From DATKQY01 sp035532475 (GTDB lineage Bacteria; Actinomycetota; Acidimicrobiia; Acidimicrobiales; Bog-793), in contig DATKQY010000064.1 in NCBI GenBank assembly GCA_035532475.1, positions 1 to 64,000 of the forward strand: 64,000 bases of DNA. The letters are read 5' to 3'. A program made the position numbers and the translations under genes. Under the pieces are notes generated by a model, which saw nothing but the letters and a program-made list of their open reading frames with translations, did no database searches and was not told the DNA's origin. Positions 31,717 to 40,289 of the stretch are shown here, piece after piece. Each line of letters begins with the position of its first letter. Position 1 is the stretch's first letter.

Positions 31717-32125
31717 CGGGGGCTCCTCCCGGCGGCTGGCGGCCGCCAGTCGTCGGGACATTGCTGTCGGCGGCCGCAGGTGCCGCGGCGGTCCGCGGCG
31801 CAGGGTGAGGGTCGCATCGGAGACAGGAGCGTAGCCCGCCCGCCCGCGGCGCCCGATCGTCCGGGCGAGCGGGCAGGGCACGATGGCACCCTCGTGGGCC
31901 GCCGGGCGCTCCGGCGACGGGAGCAGGCTCGGCGCGACGGCGATGGAGCACGCGCCATACCCGGTGGTCCCGTGCACGCGCCGTGCACCGGTTCACCGTC
32001 TCCTAACAACCTCCTAACCGCGTTGGCCTCGCATCGTCCCGCCGTAGTGCCGAAGGTGGTGGACGCCAGCCCGTCTGGACGGTGGCCGGCACCGATAGGT
32101 GCTGCAGCATGGAGGAGGCAGCAAG
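31717..32125. other. Intergenic region with phased direct repeats
   Basis: No supported ORF. It carries two pairs of repeats with an 11-bp period (listed separately) and must hold the promoter of the DUF5666-like gene, whose binding site GGAGGAGG lies at 32111-32118. Confidence 0.5.
31972..32018. promoter_or_regulatory. Tandem 11-bp-spaced boxes, candidate OmpR-type operator
   Basis: CTCCTAAC occurs at 32000-32007 and again at 32011-32018, an 11-bp period. Just upstream GTGCAC occurs at 31972-31977 and 31983-31988, again 11 bp apart. Direct repeats one helical turn apart are the classic target of tandem OmpR/PhoB-type winged-helix dimers, of which this window encodes three. The site is about 110 bp upstream of the secreted DUF5666-like gene. 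Confidence 0.5.
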
Positions 32126-33091
32126 ATGGAGGTCCTCACGGTCGGACGGCGCGGCGCGCTCGGCGCCCGGGCACGCGTGCAGCGACGAGCGGGCAGGCGA
32201 TCCGTGAAGGTCGTGGCGAGCATGCTCGGCGCCGTCGCGCTCCTCGGCACCGGCGCGCTCGCAGCCGTCGGCACCGCAGGGGCGAGCACCACCGTCGCGC
32301 ACCACGGCCGGGGTATCGGGGGCGGCTTCGGCGACCTACGCGGCTCGATCGGGGCGGTCGGCACCGGCTCGCTCACCGTCACCGAGCCGAACGGGCTGTC
32401 GGTGATCCTCACCACGACGTCGAGCACCACCTACCGCCTCGACGAGACGACCGTCAGCGCCTCCAGCCTCGTCGTCGGCGAGAACGTCGTGGCGCGCCTC
32501 GTCCCCGGCTCGACCTCGCCGCCGGTGGCGAGCGAGATCGACGTCGTCCCCGCCCGCGTGGACGGGACCGTGGTGAGCGTGACCGGCACCTCGATCGTCG
32601 TCCAGGACGCGCAGGGGTTCTGGCGGACGGTCATGGTCGGCGCCTCGACGACCTACAGCTCCGGCAAGGGCGGTGTGCCCGGCGCCGCCGCGACGGTGGC
32701 CGAAGTCGTGCCCGGCGTGCGGGTCGACGCGATCGGCACGGTCGACCCCAACCACACCAGCCTCGACGCCACCTCGGTGAGGATCGAGCTCGCCGCCCTC
32801 TACGGCACGGTCCAGTCGGTCTCGGGCACGACCGTCACGCTGACGGCGGAGCCGGGCGGCTCGACCGTCTCGGTGACCACCACGTCGTCGACCGTGGTCC
32901 GCAACCGTGCGGGCACCGTCGCGCTTTCCACGCTCACCGCCGGCCAGCAGCTCATCGCGCTCGGGAGCGCCACCTCGGCCACGAGCTTCGCAGCGCAGCT
33001 CGTCTACGTGGCCTCCCCCCACGACTGGCACTTCGCCGGCCACGAGCCGTTGGGCGGGGGCCGCCACGGGAGGGGCCCCGGCCACCGCTGA
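32126..33091 (+). CDS. Secreted DUF5666-like beta-repeat protein
   Basis: 321 residues from ATG at 32126 (GGAGGAGG upstream). Basic N-terminus and hydrophobic core (about 27-52) give a signal peptide cleaved near GTAGAST. The mature part consists of repeated beta units of about 60-70 residues with the pattern GTVxSVxGTxIVVQDAxG, followed by TTSSTTYRL-like strands. That is the signature of DUF5666 proteins of unknown function. The tail is Gly/His/Arg-rich (HFAGHEPLGGGRHGRGPGHR), possibly metal-binding. Upstream phased boxes suggest response-regulator control. Confidence 0.8.
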   Translation: MEVLTVGRRGALGARARVQRRAGRRSVKVVASMLGAVALLGTGALAAVGTAGASTTVAHHGRGIGGGFGDLRGSIGAVGTGSLTVTEPNGLSVILTTTSSTTYRLDETTVSASSLVVGENVVARLVPGSTSPPVASEIDVVPARVDGTVVSVTGTSIVVQDAQGFWRTVMVGASTTYSSGKGGVPGAAATVAEVVPGVRVDAIGTVDPNHTSLDATSVRIELAALYGTVQSVSGTTVTLTAEPGGSTVSVTTTSSTVVRNRAGTVALSTLTAGQQLIALGSATSATSFAAQLVYVASPHDWHFAGHEPLGGGRHGRGPGHR

Positions 33092-33161
33092 ACGGGCTCG
33101 CGCGGAGCGCGTCCACCTATCATGCGACCGACACCGCGAGAAGCGAGCCGGGAGCAAAGAC

Positions 33162-33929
33162 GTGTGGAATTCCTTCAGCACTGACGGTCGGGCCGGCGTG
33201 AGCGCCGAGATCACCACCTACACGGGCGGCAACGGCGATGAGATCCACGCGTACGTCGCCCGGCCGGAGCGTGACGGGCCCGTCCCGGGCATCGTCCTCG
33301 TCCACCACATGCCGGGATGGGACGAGTTCTACCAGGAGTTCGCCGAGCGCCTGGCCCGTCACGGCTACGAGGTCATCTGCCCCGACCTCTACTGCCGCTT
33401 CGGGCACGGCACGCCCGACGACGTGGCGGCCAAGGTGCGCAGCCAGGGCGGCGTGCACGACGACAGTGTGCTCGCGGACTGTGCCGCCGCGCGCGCCTGG
33501 CTGAAGGCGCGCCCGACGTCGAGCGGCAAGGTCGGCATCATCGGGACCTGCTCGGGCGGTCGCCACGCGCTCCTCGTCGCCTCCCGGGCCCCCGGCTTCG
33601 ACGCCGTGGTCGACTTGTGGGGAGGCGGCGTGGTGATGCCCGCCGACCAGCTGTCGCCGGCGCGGCCGGTGGCGCCGATCGAGTACACGAAGGACCTCGA
33701 CGTGGCGCTGCTCGGGATCTTCGGCAACGACGACCAGAACCCGACGCCCGCGCAGGTCGACGAGCACGAGGCGGAGCTGGCCAAGCACGGCAAGACCTAC
33801 GAGTTCCACCGTTACGACGGTGCCGGGCACGGGTTCTTCTACTACCACACCCCCCTGTACCGCCAGGAGCAGGCGATGGACGCCTGGGGCAAGGTCTTCG
33901 GGTTCTTCCACCACCAGCTCGGGGGCTGA
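33162..33929 (+). CDS. Dienelactone hydrolase family protein
   Basis: 255 residues. Alpha/beta hydrolase with a Cys nucleophile, C130 in GIIGTCSGGRHALL; the acid is near D191 (FGNDDQNPTPAQVDEHE) and H223 is in GAGHGFFYYHTP. The PGIVLVHHMPGWDEF strand is typical of the group. It hydrolyses dienelactones or related cyclic esters. GTG at 33162 follows GGGAGC; GTG at 33198 is an alternative. The next gene starts 42 bp later on the same strand. Confidence 0.9.
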   Translation: MWNSFSTDGRAGVSAEITTYTGGNGDEIHAYVARPERDGPVPGIVLVHHMPGWDEFYQEFAERLARHGYEVICPDLYCRFGHGTPDDVAAKVRSQGGVHDDSVLADCAAARAWLKARPTSSGKVGIIGTCSGGRHALLVASRAPGFDAVVDLWGGGVVMPADQLSPARPVAPIEYTKDLDVALLGIFGNDDQNPTPAQVDEHEAELAKHGKTYEFHRYDGAGHGFFYYHTPLYRQEQAMDAWGKVFGFFHHQLGG

Positions 33930-33971
33930 GGCGTTGCACGCGGGCACGACGAGGAACGGGAGAGGCGCACC

Positions 33972-34241
33972 ATGTGCACGATGATCGCGGTGACGCGGGC
34001 GATCAACGGGGCGGGCAAGGGGCCGGACGGATGGTTCCCGCTGACCCAGGCGACGGTCGGCTACGACCACGCGACCCACAGCGCCGACGAGCACGCGCTG
34101 CTGCTCGACTTCGTCAACTACGACATCGGGACGGGAGCACGGGTCGCGCTCGAGCTCGACATCACGTCGGGCAAGGCGCTGCTCGAGCAGCTCCGTTCCG
34201 CCATCGAGGCGGCGGAGGCGAGCGGGGCCGTGCCGGCCTGA
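33972..34241 (+). CDS. Conserved small protein of unknown function (DUF6295-like)
   Basis: 89 residues from ATG at 33972 behind GGGAGAGG. The sequence MCTMIAVTRAINGAGKGPDG, then WFPLTQATVGYDHATHSADE and RVALELDITSGKALLEQL, resembles small actinobacterial proteins annotated as DUF6295. It probably forms an operon with the dienelactone hydrolase. The invariant Cys2 and the His pair invite a metal or redox idea, but no function is known. Confidence 0.78.
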   Translation: MCTMIAVTRAINGAGKGPDGWFPLTQATVGYDHATHSADEHALLLDFVNYDIGTGARVALELDITSGKALLEQLRSAIEAAEASGAVPA

Positions 34242-34286
34242 GCCGGTCACCCGCCGCCGCCCGCTCGCCCGGGTGGAGCGCGCGGC

Positions 34287-35564
34287 TCAGTTGACGACGG
34301 TGACGAGCGTCCCGTACGCGAGGTACGGCCAGACCCGCGCCGCGTCGGCGAGTGACAGCTCGATGCAGCCGAGGCTCTGCGGGATGCCGTAGCTCGCCCG
34401 GGGGATGTAGTGGACCGCGTCGCCGCCGTTGAAGTAGGCGACGAACTGCACCGGATCGGCGTACTTCGAGCCGCCCGGGTTCGTGCCACGCATGATCTCG
34501 TTGCGGTAGCGGGCGAACACGGGGAACGTCCCGTCCGCGGTGGGTGCCTGCGCGATCCCGGTGTTGGCGGGCACGCGGAGCACGACCGCGCCGTCGTGCC
34601 AGATCGTGAGCGACTCGGGCTTCGCCTGGTTGCCGAGGGCGTAGTCGTAGCCGCCGGTGTTGTGCCCGCCGCCGCCGATCACGCTGAGGAGATCGTTCCA
34701 CAGGCCGGGGCCGAGACGGCCGTTCACGTTGAGGCCATGGTCCGCCTGGAACTCCATGACGAGCCCGCGGGTCATGACGTTGTAGACGCCCGGCTGCCAC
34801 AGGGAGATGAGTTGCGCCGGCCAGCCGTGCTCTAGCCACGTGAAGCTCCCCGCCGGCGGCGCGTACATCGCCTGCAGCTGCGCGCTGACATCGCCGGGCG
34901 CGACCGGCGACCCAGTCGGGGTCCACGACAGCGGCGAGTAGTCGAGCAGGGAGAGGAGCTGCTGGAGGCGGAGGATCGAGCCGTCCTCGATCCTGAAGCC
35001 GGCCTGCGCCGGCCGGGAGAGCTCGGCCCCGCTCGCCGACCGGACGCCGGCGCCGCCTGCGGGCACCGTGACCGTCACGGCGCTCAGGGGGACGAACGGC
35101 TCGGTCGGCGTGAACGTCAAGGTGTCCGCCGCCGTCTGCGTCCAGCTGCCGGGGACGTCCGGCGAGATCGTCGGGGTCGGCGTCCCCGCGGCGAGGGCGG
35201 CGGAGAACGTCACCTGGATCGGGCCGGAGCCGGCCACGTTCGCCGTGCCGCCGGCCGGGCTGAACCGCACGACCCGGAGCGCCGCAGCCGGGGCGGTCGT
35301 CGTCGTCGTGGTGGTGGTCGTTGTTGTGGTGGTGGTGGTGGTGGTGGTCGAGCCCGCCCGCGCGGCGGGCGGGGCCGCCGTCGTGGAGGCGCCCGATCCG
35401 GCCGCCCGGCTCGTGGCGGGCGTCGTCGTGCTCGGCGGCGCGCCGGTCGTGGCACGACGCGCAACGACGAGCGTCACCCCGCCTGCGATCGCGGCAGCGA
35501 GGACGACGCCGAGCGCGAGCCGCAGCGGCGTGATCACGATGGTCCAGCGCTGGCGAGATGCCAC
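34287..35564 (-). CDS. L,D-transpeptidase (YkuD) with polythreonine linker
   Basis: 425 residues from GTG at 35564 (GGAGGAC upstream). Membrane anchor about 11-36; a Thr/Ala spacer containing an uninterrupted run of 18 Thr (73-90); an Ig-like Big_5 domain (about 95-170); a peptidoglycan-binding helix bundle (about 245-290, VMEFQADHGLNVNGRLGPGL); and a C-terminal YkuD domain with the catalytic SLGCIELS (C400) and upstream HYIPRASYG. It makes 3-3 cross-links in peptidoglycan. The layout matches actinobacterial L,D-transpeptidases, with Ig domains ahead of YkuD. Confidence 0.92.
   Translation of the reverse strand: MASRQRWTIVITPLRLALGVVLAAAIAGGVTLVVARRATTGAPPSTTTPATSRAAGSGASTTAAPPAARAGSTTTTTTTTTTTTTTTTTTAPAAALRVVRFSPAGGTANVAGSGPIQVTFSAALAAGTPTPTISPDVPGSWTQTAADTLTFTPTEPFVPLSAVTVTVPAGGAGVRSASGAELSRPAQAGFRIEDGSILRLQQLLSLLDYSPLSWTPTGSPVAPGDVSAQLQAMYAPPAGSFTWLEHGWPAQLISLWQPGVYNVMTRGLVMEFQADHGLNVNGRLGPGLWNDLLSVIGGGGHNTGGYDYALGNQAKPESLTIWHDGAVVLRVPANTGIAQAPTADGTFPVFARYRNEIMRGTNPGGSKYADPVQFVAYFNGGDAVHYIPRASYGIPQSLGCIELSLADAARVWPYLAYGTLVTVVN
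35296..35349 (-). repeat. Trinucleotide microsatellite encoding 18 threonines
   Basis: An uninterrupted run of GTC/GTG/GTT codon complements on the plus strand (ACN on the coding strand) spans about 54 bp. Codons alternate enough that it is not a perfect repeat, but slippage would change linker length in frame. Confidence 0.85.
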
Positions 35565-35720
35565 GAGTCCTCCGTCGGATGGCTCGGGAGCGGCGGCGTC
35601 CTTCGGGGCCGACCGCCGGCCGCGCCGCTCGTGGCGGCATCGCCAGGCGCCCCGTGCGGACGACGCTAGCGGTCGCCGGCGCGCCCGAGATCGCGGCCGG
35701 CGCCTGGCGCGACGCCCGCG

Positions 35721-38033
35721 TCAGCTAGCTGTCGGCGCCGACGTCCCCGGTGCCCGGCGCGTGACGAGCGCCACGAGCGTGGGCGGATGCCTCGGACGGG
35801 AGCGGTGCCTGGCTCGCGAGGCGACCAGGTGGCGGGCAGGTGGCTGGGGGTGCAGCCAGATCTCCCCGCCGGGGCGGACGCGGCTCGGCGCTCCGAACGC
35901 GTCGCGCATCCAGGCCGCGACCTCGGTGGAGCCGATCCGTCCGAGCTCGACGACGATGGCGCTGACGTGGTGCAGCCGGACGAAAGAGCGCAGGTCGAGG
36001 ACCCGGTGCGGGTCCACCGTGCCCGCCACGAGCCGGCCGTAGACGGCGACCCGGTCGCCGCGCTGGACGCGAAGGAGCGGCGACGCGAGCGGCCCCGGGT
36101 CGATGAAGCGCGTCGTCGGGGTCACCGTCACGCCGGTGAGCCCCAGACCCCGCGGGTCGATCACGTAGAACGAGCCGTTGCCGAGGTTCACGTTGTCGAC
36201 GATGCCGCGCAGTGTCGCGGTCCGGGCCCTGCTCGCGACGGCGCGCGCCGTTTCGACGACGACGAGGCGGGCGACGACCGTCCGGGCCGTCGGCTCGAGG
36301 TACGGCAGGCCGGGGATGGCGACGGGCGCCAGCGGGTCGGAGAGCATCGTCTGGACGTCGAGCGGGCTCAGCTCGGCGGCGAGCGCGGTCGCTCCGCCGC
36401 CCGCGCCGCGGCGCAGGATGTAGCTACCGAAGATCCTGAAGCGCATGCGGTCGAGGGACTGCCAGAGCATCGCATCGTCGTCGAACGGGGTCGCATACGG
36501 ATAGGTGAGCACCGCTCCGCCGGTCGGGATCGCCGCCAGTGCGGCTGGTTGCTCCGCCGGGGGCGGCGTGCCCGGCAGTGACCGGTAGGGCCACTTCGGC
36601 AAGAGCGCGACGAGCGCGGCCAGGAGGACGAGCGCCCCGACGAGGCGTCCCGCGACGACCGCGCCGGCGAGCACGCGGTCGCGTCGAAGCAGGGTGGTCC
36701 GCCCGTGCCGGGCCACGACGCCGTCGTGGAACGCGTCGAGGCCGAGCGCGAGCACCGTCGCCGAGAAGAGCGCGACGTACAGGGAGAGCCGGACGGGCAG
36801 CGCGTCCTGCATGAGCGGGAGGTGCGATAGGAGGGCGAAGGGGAGGCGGACGGCGCGCTCTCGGCCGTCGACGACCAGGCGCGGGCCGAGCGAGAGGACG
36901 AAGCAGATGACGGCCATCGTCATGGCGAAGCCGATCCAGCGCCTCCGCCAGTAGCGCACGGCGAAGTACGACAGGAGCGCGAGGAGCGGCAACCCGAGGT
37001 AGCTGCCGTTCTCGTCGATATCGCCCAGGCCGCCGACGAGGTTGGAGCCGGCCGTCGCCAGCCGGTGCGGGGCGACCAGCAGCGAGGCGGTCGGGAGGAT
37101 CGGGCCGAGCAGATCGGCGTTGTACACCTCGACCGGTCCCTGCGACGGGCCGACGTAATGCCCGGGCCCGCCCGCCAGCAGCAGCAGCGGGTAGGCGATG
37201 CAGGCGAGGAGGACGACGGCGGCGACGCCGAGGCCGCCGAGCGTGTGCACGGCGCGGCGCGGCACGCTGCGCGGCCGGAGGAGGACGAGGAGCAGCCCGG
37301 CGATCGCCGCCACGAGCACGGTGGTCCCGAGGATCTCCGCGGAGATGTAGAACTGCGCCACCATCAGCGCCCCGAGCACCAGGCCCCGGCGCACGAACCG
37401 CGCGTTCGGGCGGGTCACGAGCTGGTGCAGGGCGTAGAGGATGAGCGGCGGCAGGGGGACGAACGCCAGGTCCACGTGGACCGATCCCTGGCCGATCATG
37501 TACGGCGAGAAGCCGTAGAAGAGCCCGCCAGCGAACGCGGCAGGGGCCCACCGGGTCCAACGGCGCAGGACGAAGTACATCGCGAAGGCCGACAGCGGGA
37601 ACGACAGCCAGCGCAGCAGGTTCTCGCTGGCGACCGGGCTCACCGCCAAGGTGAGCGGTGCGGTGAGCAGACCGAGGAGCGGTATGCCCGTGTTCTGGGC
37701 GAGATTGGCGCCGAACGGGACGTTGATCACGTTCGTGAGGAACGGGTTCCGGCCGTGGAGGATCGCGTAGGGCAGCCAGGCGAGGAACCAGACGGTCTGC
37801 GTCGGGTCCTCGTTGCCGCCGCACACGCAGGTCCCGATGCGGGAGGAGGACCCGGGCCAGGCGGGATAGTTCGCCAGGAGACCGAGCACGGCATAGACGA
37901 GGAACACCGCCGGCGCGTGATGGCGCCGGAGCGGGCCGCGCCACGAGCGCGCCGGGCGGACGGGCACGGTCTCCCCGCTCGCTGCCGCCGGCAGCGCCAG
38001 GACCGTGTCGGTCGAGGCGCCGGGCGTGCTCAC
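35721..38033 (-). CDS. Large polytopic membrane protein, glycosyltransferase-like (GT-C fold)
   Basis: 770 residues from GTG at 38033. About twelve membrane helices fill residues 40-470, with a large loop after helix 1 (GTCVCGGNEDPTQTVWFLAW). The soluble C-terminal 280 residues contain TYPYATPFDDDAMLWQSLDR, which matches the extracytoplasmic part of GT-C-type or YfhO-like transferases that use lipid-linked sugars. I cannot name a substrate. The C-terminus is Arg/His/Pro-rich. It could contribute to cell-wall glycan or protein glycosylation. Confidence 0.75.
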   Translation of the reverse strand: MSTPGASTDTVLALPAAASGETVPVRPARSWRGPLRRHHAPAVFLVYAVLGLLANYPAWPGSSSRIGTCVCGGNEDPTQTVWFLAWLPYAILHGRNPFLTNVINVPFGANLAQNTGIPLLGLLTAPLTLAVSPVASENLLRWLSFPLSAFAMYFVLRRWTRWAPAAFAGGLFYGFSPYMIGQGSVHVDLAFVPLPPLILYALHQLVTRPNARFVRRGLVLGALMVAQFYISAEILGTTVLVAAIAGLLLVLLRPRSVPRRAVHTLGGLGVAAVVLLACIAYPLLLLAGGPGHYVGPSQGPVEVYNADLLGPILPTASLLVAPHRLATAGSNLVGGLGDIDENGSYLGLPLLALLSYFAVRYWRRRWIGFAMTMAVICFVLSLGPRLVVDGRERAVRLPFALLSHLPLMQDALPVRLSLYVALFSATVLALGLDAFHDGVVARHGRTTLLRRDRVLAGAVVAGRLVGALVLLAALVALLPKWPYRSLPGTPPPAEQPAALAAIPTGGAVLTYPYATPFDDDAMLWQSLDRMRFRIFGSYILRRGAGGGATALAAELSPLDVQTMLSDPLAPVAIPGLPYLEPTARTVVARLVVVETARAVASRARTATLRGIVDNVNLGNGSFYVIDPRGLGLTGVTVTPTTRFIDPGPLASPLLRVQRGDRVAVYGRLVAGTVDPHRVLDLRSFVRLHHVSAIVVELGRIGSTEVAAWMRDAFGAPSRVRPGGEIWLHPQPPARHLVASRARHRSRPRHPPTLVALVTRRAPGTSAPTAS

Positions 38034-38201
38034 AAGGCTGGCAGGTTAGTGACCGGGGGCGTCGCCTTCGCAGCGGGTCTCGCCCTGCCGACCCAGCCCC
38101 GAGACCGGGCGGGCCTCTCGGGTCCGCTCGATCGGTCCGTCGCCCACCGCGCCGCCAGCGGCGCACGTGCCCGACCGGCGCGCCGCGCGCCGGGCAATCC
38201 G

Positions 38202-38207
38202 TAGGCT
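38202..38207 (+). promoter_or_regulatory. -10 hexamer TAGGCT of the MFS gene
   Basis: It ends seven bases before the ATG at 38215; no Shine-Dalgarno is present. Confidence 0.55.
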
Positions 38208-38214
38208 GCACCCG

Positions 38215-39492
38215 ATGCCGGGCCGGATCCTCGTCGACGTCTCGCCGCTCCGGGAGAGCCGCGACTTCCGCCTGTTGTTCGAGGGTCAGCTGATCAGCAC
38301 CGTGGGCGGCCAGCTGACCGTGGTCGCCATCCCCTACCAGGTCTTCGAGCTGACCCGGTCCTCGCTCCAGGTTGGCGCGATCAGCCTCGCGCAGCTCGGC
38401 CCCCTGATCGTCGGCGCGCTGGTCGGCGGCTCCGTCGGCGACGCGATCGACCGCCGGAAGCTGCTGCTCGTCACGACCGCCCTGCTCGCGCTCACGAGCG
38501 GTGCCCTCGCGCTGAATGCCGTCGTCGCCCGCCCGAGCCTGGTGGTGCTGTACCTCGTGAGCGCCCTCGCCGCCGGGCTGTTGGGCTTCGCGAACACCGC
38601 ACGGACCGCGTCGGTCCCGGCGCTCGTGGCCCGCCGGCACCTCGCGCCGGCGTACGCGTTCACCCAGATCGTCTTCCAGGTCGGCACCGTGGCGGGCCCG
38701 GCGGCCTCCGGCCTGCTGATCAGCGCCATCCACCTGCCTTCCCTCTACGGCATCGACGCCGTCACGTATCTCGTCGCGCTGGTGACGGTCGTCATGATGT
38801 CGCCGATCCCGCCGGTCCCCGGAGCCATGCGTCCCGGGCTGGGCTCGATCGCGGAGGGTGTGCGGTACCTGCGGGGCCGCCAGCCCCTGCAGGGCGTCTA
38901 CCTGATCGACATCAACGCCATGGTCTTCGGCATGCCGAGGGCCCTGTTCCCGGCGCTGGCGCTCGACGTGTTCCACGGCGGGGCGACGACGCTCGGCTAC
39001 CTCTACGCCGCACCGGGCGTCGGTGCGCTCGTCGGCGCGGCCACCGCGGGCTGGTTGACGGGCATCCGCCACCAGGCCCGGGCGGTGATCGTCGCCGTTG
39101 TCGTCTGGGGTGTCGCCATCACCGTGTTCGGGCTCGTGCACACGCTGCTCCTGTCGCTGGCCCTGCTCGCCGTCGCCGGGTGGGCCGACGTCATCTCGGC
39201 GGTGCTGCGAAACACGATCCTGCAGACCTCGATCCCCGAGCAGTTCCGCAGCCGGCTGTCGTCGATCCAGATGGCCGTCGTGCAAGGTGGTCCACGCCTC
39301 GGCGACCTCGAGTCCGGCGCGGTCGCCACCGCAGCCAGCGTCGACATCTCGATCGTGTCGGGCGGGCTGGCGTGCATCGCCGGGGCGATCGTCCTCTCAC
39401 TGGTTCTTCCCGGCTTCCGCAAGCTCACGGTCGACGACACCGGCGCGCCCTCGGCTGCGACCGACCAGGTCGACTCCGACTGGGCGACCTGA
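38215..39492 (+). CDS. MFS exporter, EntS-like
   Basis: 425 residues, about eleven to twelve helices. The N-terminus LRESRDFRLLFEGQLISTVG followed by TVVAIPYQVFELTRSSLQVG and the loop GDAIDRRKLLL are typical of the EntS/enterobactin-exporter branch of the major facilitator superfamily. The substrate is unknown; no siderophore genes are nearby. A longer frame extends upstream, but the ATG at 38215 fits both the family start and the -10 spacing. Confidence 0.9.
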   Translation: MPGRILVDVSPLRESRDFRLLFEGQLISTVGGQLTVVAIPYQVFELTRSSLQVGAISLAQLGPLIVGALVGGSVGDAIDRRKLLLVTTALLALTSGALALNAVVARPSLVVLYLVSALAAGLLGFANTARTASVPALVARRHLAPAYAFTQIVFQVGTVAGPAASGLLISAIHLPSLYGIDAVTYLVALVTVVMMSPIPPVPGAMRPGLGSIAEGVRYLRGRQPLQGVYLIDINAMVFGMPRALFPALALDVFHGGATTLGYLYAAPGVGALVGAATAGWLTGIRHQARAVIVAVVVWGVAITVFGLVHTLLLSLALLAVAGWADVISAVLRNTILQTSIPEQFRSRLSSIQMAVVQGGPRLGDLESGAVATAASVDISIVSGGLACIAGAIVLSLVLPGFRKLTVDDTGAPSAATDQVDSDWAT

Positions 39493-39619
39493 TGGCGAGG
39501 GCCCGGGCGCGGCACGCTGGGGCTCCGGTCGGGAATACTGCTCGAAGCCGGGTCGGCGGCGGGCGCCCGCAGATCGCCGCGCCGACCACCGGCGCAGGCA
39601 TCGGCCGACGGGAGGATCC

Positions 39620-40039
39620 GTGGCGGACGTGAACGACTGGAACGCTCGGATCATCGAGGAGTTCCATGCGAACGCGGGCGTGCTCGGTGGCCAGTTCGAG
39701 GGCGCGCCCGTCCTCCTGCTCCACTCGAAGGGGGCCAGGAGCGGCATCGAGCGGGTGAACCCGATGATGTACCAGCGGCTGGACGACGACTCGGTCGCCG
39801 TCTTCGCCTCGAAGGCAGGAGCGCCGACCAACCCCGACTGGTACCACAACCTCGTGGCCAACCCGCGGGCGTCGGTGGAGCTCGGGGTGGAGACCTACCC
39901 GGTCGAGGCAGCCGTCGCCACGCCCGAGCAGCGGGAGCCCATCTGGGAGAAGCAGAAGGCCACCTACCCAGGCTTCGCCGACTACGAGCGTCAGACCGCC
40001 CGAGTCATCCCGGTCGTCATCCTCCGGCGCGTCTCCTGA
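39620..40039 (+). CDS. Deazaflavin (F420)-dependent nitroreductase family protein
   Basis: 139 residues from GTG at 39620 behind GGGAGGATCC. The N-terminal DWNARIIEEFHANAGVLGGQ, LLLHSKGARSGIERVNPMMY, VVFASKAG-like strand and NPDWYHNLVANP are characteristic of the DDN family. These split-barrel proteins bind F420 and reduce quinones or nitro compounds. It suggests the organism makes F420. It stands alone between the MFS gene and a tRNA. Confidence 0.93.
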   Translation: MADVNDWNARIIEEFHANAGVLGGQFEGAPVLLLHSKGARSGIERVNPMMYQRLDDDSVAVFASKAGAPTNPDWYHNLVANPRASVELGVETYPVEAAVATPEQREPIWEKQKATYPGFADYERQTARVIPVVILRRVS

Positions 40040-40211
40040 CCCACTGCCGCCCGCCACGTAACGGGTGTGACCGATCCCGTTCAGGCGCCCGTGGCGACCG
40101 GCTGCGCAGCCAGATCCGGCATCGACCACTCGTGACCATGCCGGGCCGAGCGTCAGTCTCGAGAAGCCGACTCGCCGAGTGCCGAGGCAGGCAGTCCTGA
40201 CCTTGCCCTTC

Positions 40212-40289
40212 TGGTCGGGAAGGCGGGATTCGAACCCGCGACCTCAGCGTCCCGAACGCTGCGCGCTAACCAAGCTGCGCTACTTCCCG
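40212..40289 (-). tRNA. tRNA-Pro (anticodon CGG)
   Basis: On the minus strand the acceptor CGGGAAG pairs with CTTCCCG, the anticodon stem CAGCG/CGCTG encloses the loop TTCGGGA (anticodon CGG), and the T arm is CGGGTTCGAATCCCG. The CCA end is encoded (40212-40214). The first ten bases overlap the end of the upstream CorC-like gene, whose TAG stop (40282-40280) lies inside the tRNA 5' region. Confidence 0.97.

Noticed and set aside
35721..39285. 953-residue minus-strand frame covering the MFS gene and part of the membrane protein
   Set aside because: It is out of frame with the polytopic protein and antisense to the MFS gene, both of which show clear membrane segments.
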